From contig JALHPZ010000009.1 of NCBI GenBank assembly GCA_022842245.1, positions 1 through 64,000 of the forward strand: 64,000 bases of DNA, given 5' to 3'. This DNA is from Gemmataceae bacterium. GTDB taxonomy: Bacteria; Planctomycetota; Planctomycetia; Gemmatales; Gemmataceae. Under the pieces are notes generated by a model that made no database searches, had not been told where the DNA came from, and worked only from the letters and a program-made list of their open reading frames with translations. The translations under genes were made by a program, and so were the position numbers. Below are positions 1 through 10,402 of the stretch, one piece after another (the first letter of the stretch is position 1; the number at the start of each line of letters is the position of its first letter).

Positions 1-1
1 T

Positions 2-82
2 GTGGCGACCCGCTACGATAAGAAGGCTCGGAACTATTTGGGATTCGTATGGGTGGCATCGATCGCCATCATGATTGCGTAG
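2..82 (+). CDS. IS5-like transposase, C-terminal end (partial)
   Basis: The window opens inside a reading frame that codes for 26 residues, containing ATRYDKKARNYLGFVWVAS, and stops at TAG. The pattern 'ATRYDK.ARN(F/Y)L..V..A(S/A)' close to a stop is the usual C-terminus of IS5-family DDE transposases of the short, two-frame type. Only the tail is visible, so I cannot say whether the element is intact. I could not identify a terminal inverted repeat downstream because the other end is outside the window. Confidence 0.6.
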   Translation: MATRYDKKARNYLGFVWVASIAIMIA

Positions 83-284
83 CTTCCCAACACGACCCCG
101 CTTCAATCAACACGGCCTAAGGATTTCCGCACATGGATTCCCGTGCGGCGAACATCCGTCGCCGATCCCATCGCAACTTCGAATCGAGAATCGTCGCCGG
201 GGGAATCCGCGACGCAGGAATCGGGAAGCAGGTCCGGCAATGTCCGCCGGGCCATGACCATCGCCCGAAGGGAGGGTATCCACC

Positions 285-467
285 ATGGACTTTCGACCTC
301 TGAGCGAGTTGGAACGACGGCAACTGGTTACGGCACTGCGCGGCAACGCCGAGGGCAATCGCGTCCTGTTGCTGGACCGCAAGGACACGCGGTTCGTCGG
401 CACCGCGGACGACGTTCCCGACGAAGACGTGATCCACGCCATCAAATCGGTGCCCTGCCACTATTGA
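285..467 (+). CDS. Small conserved-type protein, 60 aa, function unknown
   Basis: The frame starts at an ATG preceded by a good Shine-Dalgarno-like GGGAGG about 8 nt upstream, which supports it as a real gene despite its length. The product begins MDFRPLSELERRQLVTALRG and is mixed alpha/beta and charged, with no signal peptide or membrane segment. Its C-terminus (PCHY) lacks the Gly-Gly of an activated ubiquitin-like modifier, so it is not an obvious partner of the E2-like gene that follows. I do not recognise the family. Confidence 0.55.
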   Translation: MDFRPLSELERRQLVTALRGNAEGNRVLLLDRKDTRFVGTADDVPDEDVIHAIKSVPCHY

Positions 468-470
468 AGA

Positions 471-580
471 AATGCGGATTGCGGAATTCGGATTGCGGAA
501 TGGAAAGCCATTTCCGAAGCTTCGCCGTTTTCGCCGTCGTTCTCTTTAAATCCGCATTCCGCATTCCGCATTCCGCATCG
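471..580. repeat. Imperfect inverted repeat built from tandem 'attccgc'-type heptamers
   Basis: The left arm (about 471-502) reads as repeats of the form atgcgga(a/t)t, and the right arm (about 548-579) as attccgc repeated three to four times. The right arm is nearly the reverse complement of the left. A spacer of about 45 bp separates them. The element fills the gap between the 60-aa gene and the E2-like gene, so it resembles a small REP or MITE-like palindrome rather than a terminator. Confidence 0.6.
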
Positions 581-585
581 CGAAC

Positions 586-1011
586 ATGGGATTGCTCGAC
601 ACCGAGTTGGGCAAGCGGCGGTTGTTGTCCGTCGAATTGCCCGTGATTGAGAAATACAACGACGGCCGCGATGCGGAGTTTCGGATCCGCGTACAGCGAG
701 TTGCCGGCGCTTTGCTGCTGCGCTACCGACTGATGCCGACGCACAATATCTACGCTGTGGAAACGCGGTTGCTTGCGAGCTATCCGACGGTTCCGCCGGA
801 AACGCGCGTGCTCACGCCCCTGGTGCATTGCCCCCATCTGTTGGAAAGCCAAACGCTCTGTCTTTGGCGACAAGGCTCGACGCGAAGCGGCAGCCGGTGG
901 GATCCGTCCCGGTTCTCGTGTATTTTCGCGGTGCAAGCGGCCTGGCGGTGGCTGGCGTGTTACGAAGTCTGGCGCGACACCGGGGAATGGCCGCTGCCGG
1001 AAGCGAAATGA
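586..1011 (+). CDS. E2/ubiquitin-conjugating-fold (UBC-like) protein
   Basis: The 141-aa product has the landmark order of E2 enzymes. A beta-rich N-terminal half is followed by YPTVPP (residues 66-71), RVLTPLVH with His81, then TLCLW, in which Cys92 sits where E2s carry the catalytic cysteine, about 11 residues after the His of the HPN-like turn. A Trp-rich helical tail ends in TGEWPLPEA. Bacterial E2-like families often keep exactly this 'YP..PP / H / CLW / TG.W' pattern. No E1, JAB or ubiquitin-like gene is visible nearby. The start lacks a clear ribosome-binding site and follows the palindromic repeat directly. It could instead be a non-catalytic UEV/RWD-like protein. Confidence 0.55.
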   Translation: MGLLDTELGKRRLLSVELPVIEKYNDGRDAEFRIRVQRVAGALLLRYRLMPTHNIYAVETRLLASYPTVPPETRVLTPLVHCPHLLESQTLCLWRQGSTRSGSRWDPSRFSCIFAVQAAWRWLACYEVWRDTGEWPLPEAK

Positions 1012-1024
1012 TTCCCTCGGCCCT

Positions 1025-1052
1025 TTTTTGCCGGCCGGACGGTTGTTATAGT
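1025..1052 (+). promoter_or_regulatory. Candidate sigma-70 promoter for the FHA gene
   Basis: A TATAGT hexamer at 1047-1052 lies 43 nt before the FHA start codon. The -35 region is weak (TTTTTG at 1025-1030, spacing 16). The assignment rests mainly on the good -10 element and its position in the intergenic gap. Confidence 0.35.
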
Positions 1053-1094
1053 GTCCGCACGGTGGCGTCTTTCGACCCTCTTCCCGAGTGCTCC

Positions 1095-1505
1095 ATGGCC
1101 GAGATTCTGGGTGAACTGGTTCCGGTGGGCGGCGGCGACGCGATCCCGCTCCTGCGCCCCGTCATGACCGTCGGGCGGCGCCGCAGCAACGATATCTGCC
1201 TCGACTTCTCCAACGTGTCGGGCCAGCACTGCGAATTCCTCCTGAAGAACGGCGTCTGGCATGTCCGCGACCTCCGCAGCCAGAATGGCACGAAGGTCAA
1301 CGGGGAGCGGGTCCAGCAGCGGATCGTCAAACCCAACGATCTGATCTCGATTTCCAAGCACGATTTCCGGATCCAGTACCACCTGTCGCAAACCGCCCAT
1401 GAGTTCCTCGAAAACACCGGGGACGTGGTCGAGGACGCCTTCGCGCAATCCCTGATGGAAAAGGCCGGCCTCGCCAAGCCGAAGAGTTCGCGGGATGACG
1501 ATTGA
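1095..1505 (+). CDS. FHA-domain protein
   Basis: The 136-aa product is essentially one forkhead-associated domain, residues about 20-95, a fold that binds phosphothreonine peptides. Diagnostic motifs are VGRRRSNDI, the S..H signature in NVSGQHCEF, and LRSQNGTKVNG. A short acidic tail follows (SSRDDD). The frame is open far upstream, but I chose the ATG at 1095 because the FHA strand begins directly after it and the upstream part runs through the preceding gene. It probably reads a Ser/Thr kinase signal; a planctomycete-type kinase is encoded at 27.0-28.5 kb, but no direct link is shown. Confidence 0.85.
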   Translation: MAEILGELVPVGGGDAIPLLRPVMTVGRRRSNDICLDFSNVSGQHCEFLLKNGVWHVRDLRSQNGTKVNGERVQQRIVKPNDLISISKHDFRIQYHLSQTAHEFLENTGDVVEDAFAQSLMEKAGLAKPKSSRDDD

Positions 1506-1625
1506 ACGGCCGGTGCGATCGGTTCAATCGCGGAAATCCCTCCGATCCCGCGCGGACCGTTTCCGCGCGGGAATCTGTTTCGATAACATCCGTAAAACGC
1601 GTGACCCCGCGAACGAGACGAACCC

Positions 1626-2051
1626 ATGCGACGCACCATGCTGAAGTCGAAGATTCATCGCGCGACCGTGACGGCCGCGAACGTCGACTACGAGGGCAGT
1701 CTGTTGGTCGACACCGATCTGCTGGCGGCCGCCGACATCCTGCCCAACGAACTGATCCACGTCTGGGACGTGACGAACGGATCGCGTCTGATCACCTACG
1801 CCCTTCCGGGTGAGCCGGGTAGTGGCGTCGTGCAGGTCAATGGCGGCGGCGCGCACCACATCAAGCCGGGCGACATCGTCATCATCGCGACCTTTACGGA
1901 AATGAAGACGAAGGACGCCCGGAAGCACCGGCCGATCGTCATTTTCGCGGATGCGCAGAACCGCCCCCATGAAAAGCCGGTTGCGGAAGAGACCGCCAAG
2001 GCGGCGCCGAAACCCCGCACGAAGAAAAAGTCCGATCCGCCCGCCCGTTGA
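1626..2051 (+). CDS. panD: Aspartate 1-decarboxylase, pyruvoyl-dependent
   Basis: The enzyme converts L-aspartate to beta-alanine for pantothenate and coenzyme A synthesis in the cytoplasm. The proenzyme cleaves itself at the Gly24-Ser25 bond (motif YEGSL here) to make the pyruvoyl group, and the register matches the E. coli enzyme exactly. Other family motifs visible are [12 protein letters not shown] at the N-terminus, NGSRLITYA and GDIVII. The protein has 141 residues against about 126 usually; the surplus is a basic, low-complexity tail ([10 protein letters not shown]). The stop codon overlaps the -35 hexamer of the promoter assigned to rpsA. Confidence 0.93.
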   Translation: MRRTMLKSKIHRATVTAANVDYEGSLLVDTDLLAAADILPNELIHVWDVTNGSRLITYALPGEPGSGVVQVNGGGAHHIKPGDIVIIATFTEMKTKDARKHRPIVIFADAQNRPHEKPVAEETAKAAPKPRTKKKSDPPAR

Positions 2052-2074
2052 CAATCTCGAAGAATTGCTAGAAT
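2048..2074 (+). promoter_or_regulatory. Promoter for rpsA
   Basis: TTGACA at 2048-2053 and TAGAAT at 2069-2074 are separated by 15 bp. The -35 box contains the panD stop codon. The predicted start leaves a leader of about 118 nt before rpsA, long enough for translational feedback of the kind known for S1 in other bacteria, although I see no specific structure. Confidence 0.6.
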
Positions 2075-2198
2075 TTCCTTTCTTCCTTCCAGGGATTCCG
2101 ACCGCGCGGTCGGCCCGTGAGGGAGTTTCCTCTATTTTCGTTGGTCGCCAGTCCGGCCGGGGATTCCTCCGGACCGTACCGCCGTCTCCTCCAAAACT

Positions 2199-3986
2199 AT
2201 GGTCAATCGCAATCTGATGCGTCTGTTCGACGCGCCGCTGGAAGCGGAAGAGAAGATCCAGAGCGAATTCGAAACCGAAATCGCCGAGTGGATCAAGCAG
2301 TCCGACAAGGACTACGAAGCCAACAAGATCGTGACCGGCAAGGTCGTCGAAATCCGCGGCGAAGATGTGGTCATCGACATCGGCTACAAGTCGGAAGGTC
2401 TCATACGCATCGACGAGTGGCGCGAGGAAGGCGTCGATCAGACCAGTTACCCGAAGGTCGGGGACACCGTTGAAGTCCTCCTGGAAACGGTCGAGGACGA
2501 AAACGGCACAATCGCGCTGTCCTACCGCAAGGCGAAGCGGCAGAAAGAATGGAACGAAGTCCTCGCCAAGCACAAGGAAGGCGACGTCGTGTCGGGCAAG
2601 GTGCTCAAGAAGATCAAGGGCGGCCTGCTCGTCAACATCGGCGTGAACGTGTTCCTGCCCGCGAGCCAGGTGGACATCCGCCGCCCGCAGGACATCGGCG
2701 TCTACATCGACCAGACGATCGAGTGCACGATCCTCAAGATCGACGAACAACGGCGCAACATCGTCGTCAGCCGCCGCAAGCTCATCGAGGACCGCCGAAC
2801 CGTCCAGCGCGAACGCCTCATGTCCGAACTGCAGGAAAAGCAGATCCGCAAGGGGATCGTCAAGAACATCGCCGAGTTCGGCGCGTTCGTGGACCTCGGC
2901 GGCATCGACGGCCTGCTGCACATCACCGACATGGGCTGGCACCGCGTCACCAACCCGCACGACGTCGTCAAGATCGAGCAGGAACTCGAAGTCTACATCC
3001 TGCACATCGACCGCGAACGCCAGAAGATCGCGCTCTCGCTCAAGCACAAGACGCCCAGCCCCTGGCAGGACATCGAGGCGAAGTACCCGGAAAACAGCAA
3101 GCACCAGGGCGAAGTCGTCAACATCATGCCCTACGGCGCGTTCGTCAAGCTCGAGCCGGGCATCGAAGGCCTCGTCCACATCAGCGAGATGTCGTGGACC
3201 AAGCGAATCAGCCACCCGAACGAAGTCCTCAGCATCGGGGACAAGGTCGAGGTGCAGGTACTCAAGATCAACCACGACAAGAAGGAAATCTCGCTCGGCA
3301 TGAAGCAGTGCCAGCAGAACCCGTGGGACGAAGTGGCCAAGAAGTACCCGAACGGCATGCAGGTGTCGGGCGTTGTCCGCAACCTCACGAACTACGGCGC
3401 CTTCATCGAAATCGAAGAAGGCATCGACGGCCTGCTCCACGTCAGCGACATGAGCTACGTGCGCAAGGTGTCCAACCCCAGCGAAGTCGTCCAGAAGGGC
3501 CAGAAGGTCACCTGCGTCGTCCTCAGCGTCGACCAGGAACGCAAGCGCGTCGCCCTCGGCCTCAAGCAGATGGGCAAGGACCCGTGGGAAGGCGACATCC
3601 CCGAACGGTTCCTCCCGGGCCAGAAGGTCAAGGGGAAGATCACCAAACTCACGAACTTCGGCGTCTTCGTCGAACTCGAACCGGGTCTCGAAGGCTTGCT
3701 GCACATCAGCGAGTTGAGCGAGAACAAGATCGAGTCGCCGGAAGAAGTCGTGAAGGTGGGCGACGAGGTGGACGTCAAGGTCCTCCGTGTCGATACGAAG
3801 GACCGCAAGATCGGCCTGAGCATGAAGAACGTGGACGACCCCACCGTGCCGGACGAACTGCCGGACGAACTGATGGGCGGGGACAACAAGCCCAGCTCAG
3901 CGAAGACCGAGGGCAAGAAGGACCTGCGCGGCGGCACCGGTGCGGCCGGTCCGCTCTTCTCTTTGCCGGGCCAGGACGAAGAATAA
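2199..3986 (+). CDS. rpsA: 30S ribosomal protein S1
   Basis: This 595-aa protein consists of six successive S1/OB-fold RNA-binding repeats, each with the 'G.V..I..YGAFV.L..GIEGL.HISE.S' type motif. The clearest lie at about residues 212-281, 297-366, 384-453 and 470-540. S1 binds mRNA leaders and brings them to the 30S subunit. The start ATG has no Shine-Dalgarno sequence, as is common for rpsA. The N-terminal extension (about 40 residues before repeat 1) and the acidic, Gly-rich C-terminal tail are the variable parts. The length fits the 550-600-aa six-domain form. Confidence 0.93.
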   Translation: MVNRNLMRLFDAPLEAEEKIQSEFETEIAEWIKQSDKDYEANKIVTGKVVEIRGEDVVIDIGYKSEGLIRIDEWREEGVDQTSYPKVGDTVEVLLETVEDENGTIALSYRKAKRQKEWNEVLAKHKEGDVVSGKVLKKIKGGLLVNIGVNVFLPASQVDIRRPQDIGVYIDQTIECTILKIDEQRRNIVVSRRKLIEDRRTVQRERLMSELQEKQIRKGIVKNIAEFGAFVDLGGIDGLLHITDMGWHRVTNPHDVVKIEQELEVYILHIDRERQKIALSLKHKTPSPWQDIEAKYPENSKHQGEVVNIMPYGAFVKLEPGIEGLVHISEMSWTKRISHPNEVLSIGDKVEVQVLKINHDKKEISLGMKQCQQNPWDEVAKKYPNGMQVSGVVRNLTNYGAFIEIEEGIDGLLHVSDMSYVRKVSNPSEVVQKGQKVTCVVLSVDQERKRVALGLKQMGKDPWEGDIPERFLPGQKVKGKITKLTNFGVFVELEPGLEGLLHISELSENKIESPEEVVKVGDEVDVKVLRVDTKDRKIGLSMKNVDDPTVPDELPDELMGGDNKPSSAKTEGKKDLRGGTGAAGPLFSLPGQDEE

Positions 3987-4008
3987 CTGGCTCTGCGGCA
4001 ATGCCGCG

Positions 4009-4040
4009 AACGGCGGGCTTCGGCCCGCCGTTTTCGTTTT
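4009..4040 (+). terminator. Intrinsic terminator after rpsA
   Basis: A perfect 10-bp GC-rich stem (aacggcgggc / gcccgccgtt) closes a TTCG tetraloop and runs into TTTTCGTTTT. It lies 23 bp after the rpsA stop. Confidence 0.85.
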
Positions 4041-4058
4041 CCCTTGCTCCGATCGATC

Positions 4059-4088
4059 TTGTTTTCCCGGAAAGTGCGTCCCTATACT
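4059..4088 (+). promoter_or_regulatory. Candidate promoter upstream of the small secreted protein and SulP fusion
   Basis: TTGTTT at 4059-4064 and TATACT at 4083-4088 are 18 bp apart, directly after the rpsA terminator. The predicted start point almost coincides with the ATG at 4097, so either that frame is translated leaderless or the transcript mainly serves the gene at 4562. Confidence 0.45.
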
Positions 4089-4096
4089 ACCCCGCA

Positions 4097-4450
4097 ATGA
4101 CCGGTACCGTTCCCGATTCTCCGTTCGGCCTCGCGGCGCATTTGCGTCGTGCGATCGCATTCGCCCTCATCGGAATCCTCGCGGTCTCGCCTCTCGTCGC
4201 CGTGTCGGCCGGCAAATCCCCGCTCGCCCGAACCGGATTCCCCGTCGCCCCCGCGAACGAGACCGAACACGAATCGGAGGAGACCGAAGCGACTCTTTCG
4301 CTTCGCGCGAACGTCCGTTGGTCGCCACCGGGCCGGCGATCGATCGTCCGCCCGATTCCGTTTCCGCGCCCGGCCAGTCTGTCGCTTTCCCCTCCCCGCC
4401 GTGATATCTCGCCCTTGTCTCCCACCGATGGTCCGCGCCTGCGCTGCTAG
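4097..4450 (+). CDS. Hypothetical small protein with N-terminal membrane/signal segment
   Basis: The 117-aa frame has a hydrophobic stretch at residues 19-37 (AIAFALIGILAVSPLVAVS) followed by a polar, Glu- and then Arg/Pro-rich tail, which fits a secreted or anchored planctomycete micro-protein. There is no ribosome-binding site, and a promoter -10 box ends only 8 bp upstream. The C-terminal half is low complexity. I do not recognise a family, and the frame may not be a gene. Confidence 0.35.
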   Translation: MTGTVPDSPFGLAAHLRRAIAFALIGILAVSPLVAVSAGKSPLARTGFPVAPANETEHESEETEATLSLRANVRWSPPGRRSIVRPIPFPRPASLSLSPPRRDISPLSPTDGPRLRC

Positions 4451-4561
4451 CACTTCCGACCGGCCATTTCTTCGCTACGAACTCCGTCCTTCACCCTGAC
4501 CCTCCGATCAAACCGGCGTGCCCCTTGCGCCCGCCGCACCTTCTCCCGAGATCCCACGCTC

Positions 4562-6787
<2,226 letters not shown>

Positions 6788-6809
6788 TCGAACCGCGCGG
6801 GATACGACG

Positions 6810-7613
6810 ATGAATGTCGCCCTGGCTCCGATGGCGTGCGAATCGGGCGAGGTCGCCCGCAACGTGGCGGCGATGGCGCGGTCGATCCGCGCCGCCGCCG
6901 ACCGCGGTTGCGACGCGATTGTCTTTCCGGAGATGTGCGACACCGGCTACCACATGCCGACGATCGCCCGCACGGCATCGGCGTGGGATGCCGGGCCGTT
7001 CGTCGAACTGGCGGGAATCGCGAAGGACGCCCGCATTGCCGTGATCGCCGGCCTTTCCGAACGCGAGGGGGCGGCCGTCTACAATTCGATCGCCGCCATC
7101 GGGCCCGACGGCGCGCTGCTCGCCCGCTATCGGAAAATCCACCTCTTCACCGGACCGCCGGTCTGTGAAGACACCCACCTGGCGGCTGGTCGCTCGCTCG
7201 TCACCTTCGAACTGGGCGGATTCCGCGTCGGTCTGATGACCTGCTACGATGTGCGGTTCCCCGAACAGGCCCGCGCGCTGGCGCTGGCCGGGGCGGAGAT
7301 ACTCTTCATACCGGCGGCGTTCCCGCTCGCCCGCATCGACCACTGGCGCACGCTCACGGCGGCGCGGGCGATCGAGAACCAGGTCTTCGTCGCCGCCGTC
7401 AACCGCGTCGGCACCGATCACGGACTCGCGTTCGGCGGGAACAGCCGCCTCTTCGATCCAGCCGGATTCGCGATCGCATCGTCCGACGAATCCGAACCCG
7501 GCCTGCTGGTCGGCAAGCTGGACCGCGCCCGGCTCGCCGAAGTCCGCGCCGGCCTGCAAGTCTTCCGCGACCGCAGGCCCGACGTTTACGGAAACCTCGG
7601 CCCGGTCACTTGA
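6810..7613 (+). CDS. Carbon-nitrogen hydrolase (nitrilase/omega-amidase superfamily)
   Basis: The 267-aa enzyme contains the full catalytic triad of the superfamily: Glu41 in FPEM, Lys109 in YRKIHLF and Cys145 in [10 protein letters not shown]. The CYD-RFPE context and the length are closest to the NIT2/omega-amidase and YafV-type branch, which hydrolyses amides of dicarboxylic keto acids; the substrate is not proven. I chose the ATG at 6810 because it begins the first beta-strand (MNVALAPM), while upstream in-frame starts lie inside the SulP-CA gene. The end overlaps the convergent esterase gene by 8 bp. Confidence 0.85.
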   Translation: MNVALAPMACESGEVARNVAAMARSIRAAADRGCDAIVFPEMCDTGYHMPTIARTASAWDAGPFVELAGIAKDARIAVIAGLSEREGAAVYNSIAAIGPDGALLARYRKIHLFTGPPVCEDTHLAAGRSLVTFELGGFRVGLMTCYDVRFPEQARALALAGAEILFIPAAFPLARIDHWRTLTAARAIENQVFVAAVNRVGTDHGLAFGGNSRLFDPAGFAIASSDESEPGLLVGKLDRARLAEVRAGLQVFRDRRPDVYGNLGPVT

Positions 7614-8463
7614 GCCGCGCGGCGAGGAAATCGAACACCGCCTTCGTCGTCGGATCGTCCGGCTGGCCAAGCTCCGCGTTGATCTTCGTGTGCGTCGATT
7701 CCCGCGCGGCGTGTACCGCCGCCGGCACCTCCGCCGCCTTCAATGCCGCCGCCAGCCGCTGCGCCTGCGCCGTCACGTCCGGGTGGCCCGCGATGTGCAG
7801 GATCAGGAACGGCGGTATGCCTTCGCCCTTCTTCACGTGCGTCACGGCCGAGAAATCCTTGTGCTTGGCCGGGTCGTTCCCGAACTTCTCCCGGTGGCCA
7901 AACTTCGCCGGCGGCATCCCGTGCGCCGCCCAGCGAGCCTCCGCCGTCGCGATGATCGCCGGCACGTCGTAGGTGTCGCCGTCCACCGGCACACAGCCCT
8001 TCAGCGATTCGATCGGCACGCCCTCCGCCTTCAACAGGCGTTTGTCGATGCAGACGTAGGCGGCGAGCTGAGCCCCCGCCGAGTGGCCCATCACGAAGAT
8101 CCGCTTAGGGTCGCCGCCATGCTTCGCGATATTCTTGTGCGTCCACCCGAGCGCCTTGCCGACGTCCCCGATGATCGTTTCCATCGGGAAGTCGGGCAGC
8201 AGCCGGTAGTTCGTCGAAACGAAAACGAACCCCTTCTCGGTGAAGGCCTTGGGCTTGAGTTGCACATCCTTTTTGTCGCCCGCCTGCCAGCCGCCGCCGT
8301 GGATCCAGAACACCACCGGAGCGTCCTTCGCGCCCGGCGGCGTGTACACGTCCAGCACCTGGCGGGCGTGGGGCTTGTCGGCGTAGGGAATGTCGCGCTG
8401 GACATCTTGCGCGGGCGCGGCGGCCGCGCTGGCGACCAGCACCGCGGTGAGGAGAAATCGCAT
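7606..8463 (-). CDS. Secreted alpha/beta hydrolase (esterase/lipase, acetylesterase type)
   Basis: The 285-aa protein begins with a clear signal peptide ([16 protein letters not shown], cleavage near residue 19). It then shows the oxyanion-hole motif HGGGW at residues 55-59, the nucleophile elbow GHSAGA with Ser128, and a late His (THTKI) for the triad. HGG-type enzymes of this size hydrolyse carboxyl esters, often acetyl groups on polysaccharides. It is followed upstream on the same strand by a sulfatase, a pairing common in planctomycete polysaccharide degradation. The start at 8463 was chosen because the signal peptide begins there. Confidence 0.85.
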   Translation of the reverse strand: MRFLLTAVLVASAAAAPAQDVQRDIPYADKPHARQVLDVYTPPGAKDAPVVFWIHGGGWQAGDKKDVQLKPKAFTEKGFVFVSTNYRLLPDFPMETIIGDVGKALGWTHKNIAKHGGDPKRIFVMGHSAGAQLAAYVCIDKRLLKAEGVPIESLKGCVPVDGDTYDVPAIIATAEARWAAHGMPPAKFGHREKFGNDPAKHKDFSAVTHVKKGEGIPPFLILHIAGHPDVTAQAQRLAAALKAAEVPAAVHAARESTHTKINAELGQPDDPTTKAVFDFLAARLK

Positions 8464-8513
8464 GGCTTGGCGGTCCTTTCGAGAAGTGGGGTGGGAGGGT
8501 GGAACGAGGGACT

Positions 8514-10265
8514 TCATTTCGCCGGACTGACGGTGACGTAGAACGCACCGCAGAGGCCGGTGTCGGCGGCGTCGGCGAACCAGGCTTTCAGGGTGGTCCG
8601 TCCGGCCGGCAGCTTCATGGTGATTTTCGCGACCGTATCCTTCGGGTCGGCCGTCACGGAGGTTTTCGCTCCGGCGATCTCGACGTGGGCGCGGGCGATG
8701 GTGGGGAACCCGACGGTCTTTTGCTTGCCCTTGGGCCGGTTGCTCGGCGATTTCTCGCTCGGCTCGTACTTGTCGCCGAGCGCGGTCTTCGCCTGGACCG
8801 GCCAACGGCGCAGGGCGAACTCGTAGGTGCCGGCGGTCTCGACCGTCACGTGCCAGCGACCGCCGGTCGGCCCGCCGACCGCCTCGCGCACGAAACCCGA
8901 ATTGTCCGCGTAGATGTTTTCCCAATCGCCGCTGTTCAACTCGACGACCGGCTGTTGCCGGGCACCGAGCGAGATCGGCACGAATTCGTCGACCTGCTTT
9001 TCCACGCCGCTCCACCACTCCTCGTAATGGTCCCGCATCGCCTTCACGATTTCCGGATGTTCCTTGGCGAGATCGGTCTTCTGGGCGCGGTCGGCGACGA
9101 TGTCGTACAGTTCCTCGCCCTTGACCAGTCGCCAGCGGTTCCAGATCACGCAACTATCGAATTTCTTGGGCGTCTGGCCGTACTGCACCACCAGTTTCCG
9201 ATCGGCGAGTTGGGTCGACGTTCCGCGCAGCAACGGCTCGAGATTCCCGCCGCGGTACGCCGAGTCGGTCGACGGCACGGGAACGCCGCAGAGGGCGCCG
9301 AGCGTCGGCAGGAGGTCGGTGCCCTGCGTCGGCCAGTCGATGTCGCGCGGAGGGCCGAGGCGGCCGTTCGGCCAGCGGACCCAGCATGGCACGCGGTGCC
9401 CGCCGTCGTAGTAGGTCGTCTTGCCCGCGCGCAGGCCGGCGTTGAAGGTGTTCACACCCGCCGTGCCGCCGTTGTCCGTCAGGAAAACCACGATCGTATC
9501 GTCCTTCAATCCTGTCTCCGCGAGGAACGTCTCGAGGTCGCCGAAGCGCCGGTCGATGTGCGCGATCATCCCGAAGAACCCGGCCGGCCCCTTACCCTGA
9601 TAGGGGCGCGTGAATTCCTCCAGTTCGATGTGCGGCGCGTGCGGGGCGTTCGTGGGCAGATAGCAGAGGAACGGTTCCCCCTTCGCCTTCCGCTCCTTCA
9701 TCCAGGCCATGGCGGTATCGAACCAGACATCGGTGCAGTGGCCCTTGTAGCGGGTCTCGACGCCGTTGAGGAAATACCGGCCGTCGATCAGCGGTTGATC
9801 GAACTCCGGCGTGCTGTGCAGTTGGCCCCAGCCGAGGTGGTAGACGCTATGGTGGAAGCCCTTGTCCATGGGTCGATGCGGGTAATGGTCGCCGAGGTGC
9901 CACTTTCCGAAAAGCCCGGTGCGGTAGCCGGCCTTGGCGAAGAGTTCGGGCATCGTGGGAAGGCCGGGGCGGAGGAAGGTGCGGCCCGCGGTCACGGACG
10001 TGGCGCCGTTGCGCAGCGCTGCGAGGCCGGTCATCAGTTGCCCGCGCGTCGGCGTGCACATCGGTGCGACGTGGAAATCGGTCAGGCGAACCGACTGCTT
10101 CGCAAATGCGTCGAGGTTGGGCGTTCGCAAGACCGGATTGCCGGTATAGGAGAAATCGCCAAGCCCTTGATCGTCGGTCATGACGATCACCACGTTCGGG
10201 GCCGCCTCCAGCGGCACCGCCACCGCGAGGCTCGCGAGCAGGGCGAGTAGCAACGACGTTCGCAT
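8514..10265 (-). CDS. Secreted sulfatase (arylsulfatase A-like)
   Basis: The 583-aa protein has a signal peptide (residues 1-22) and then [11 protein letters not shown], with the Asp31-Asp32 metal site. Cys70 in CTPTRG is the formylglycine-forming residue (C-x-P-S/T-x-R). A further metal motif, FLTDNGG, lies near the centre. The C-terminal 150 residues look like a beta-sandwich with SGDWENIY and ending TLKAWFADA. Such enzymes remove sulfate esters from polysaccharides in the periplasm; planctomycetes encode many. The T instead of S in the CxPSR motif is tolerated. A signal peptide fixes the start at 10265. Spacing to the esterase is about 50 bp, so they may form one transcript. Confidence 0.92.
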   Translation of the reverse strand: MRTSLLLALLASLAVAVPLEAAPNVVIVMTDDQGLGDFSYTGNPVLRTPNLDAFAKQSVRLTDFHVAPMCTPTRGQLMTGLAALRNGATSVTAGRTFLRPGLPTMPELFAKAGYRTGLFGKWHLGDHYPHRPMDKGFHHSVYHLGWGQLHSTPEFDQPLIDGRYFLNGVETRYKGHCTDVWFDTAMAWMKERKAKGEPFLCYLPTNAPHAPHIELEEFTRPYQGKGPAGFFGMIAHIDRRFGDLETFLAETGLKDDTIVVFLTDNGGTAGVNTFNAGLRAGKTTYYDGGHRVPCWVRWPNGRLGPPRDIDWPTQGTDLLPTLGALCGVPVPSTDSAYRGGNLEPLLRGTSTQLADRKLVVQYGQTPKKFDSCVIWNRWRLVKGEELYDIVADRAQKTDLAKEHPEIVKAMRDHYEEWWSGVEKQVDEFVPISLGARQQPVVELNSGDWENIYADNSGFVREAVGGPTGGRWHVTVETAGTYEFALRRWPVQAKTALGDKYEPSEKSPSNRPKGKQKTVGFPTIARAHVEIAGAKTSVTADPKDTVAKITMKLPAGRTTLKAWFADAADTGLCGAFYVTVSPAK

Positions 10266-10402
10266 GGGGCACCTCGCGCGGGGTCCGGGGCAGGGCGGCC
10301 GGGATTTTTCTACATGTTCCCGCCCGGGTGGACTTGCTACCTTCGCCGGAACCGACAGAATCTTCCGCGGATGCCTCGCACCGATTCGCCCGGGACCGAC
10401 CC

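Noticed and set aside
1524-3704. Long acidic open frame on the minus strand across panD and rpsA
   Set aside because: It is antisense to two clearly conserved genes, with unnatural Asp/Leu/Val-rich composition; it is a codon-bias shadow.
8499-10250. 583-residue plus-strand open frame over the sulfatase gene
   Set aside because: Antisense to a complete sulfatase with signal peptide and active-site motif; no family recognisable in the translation.
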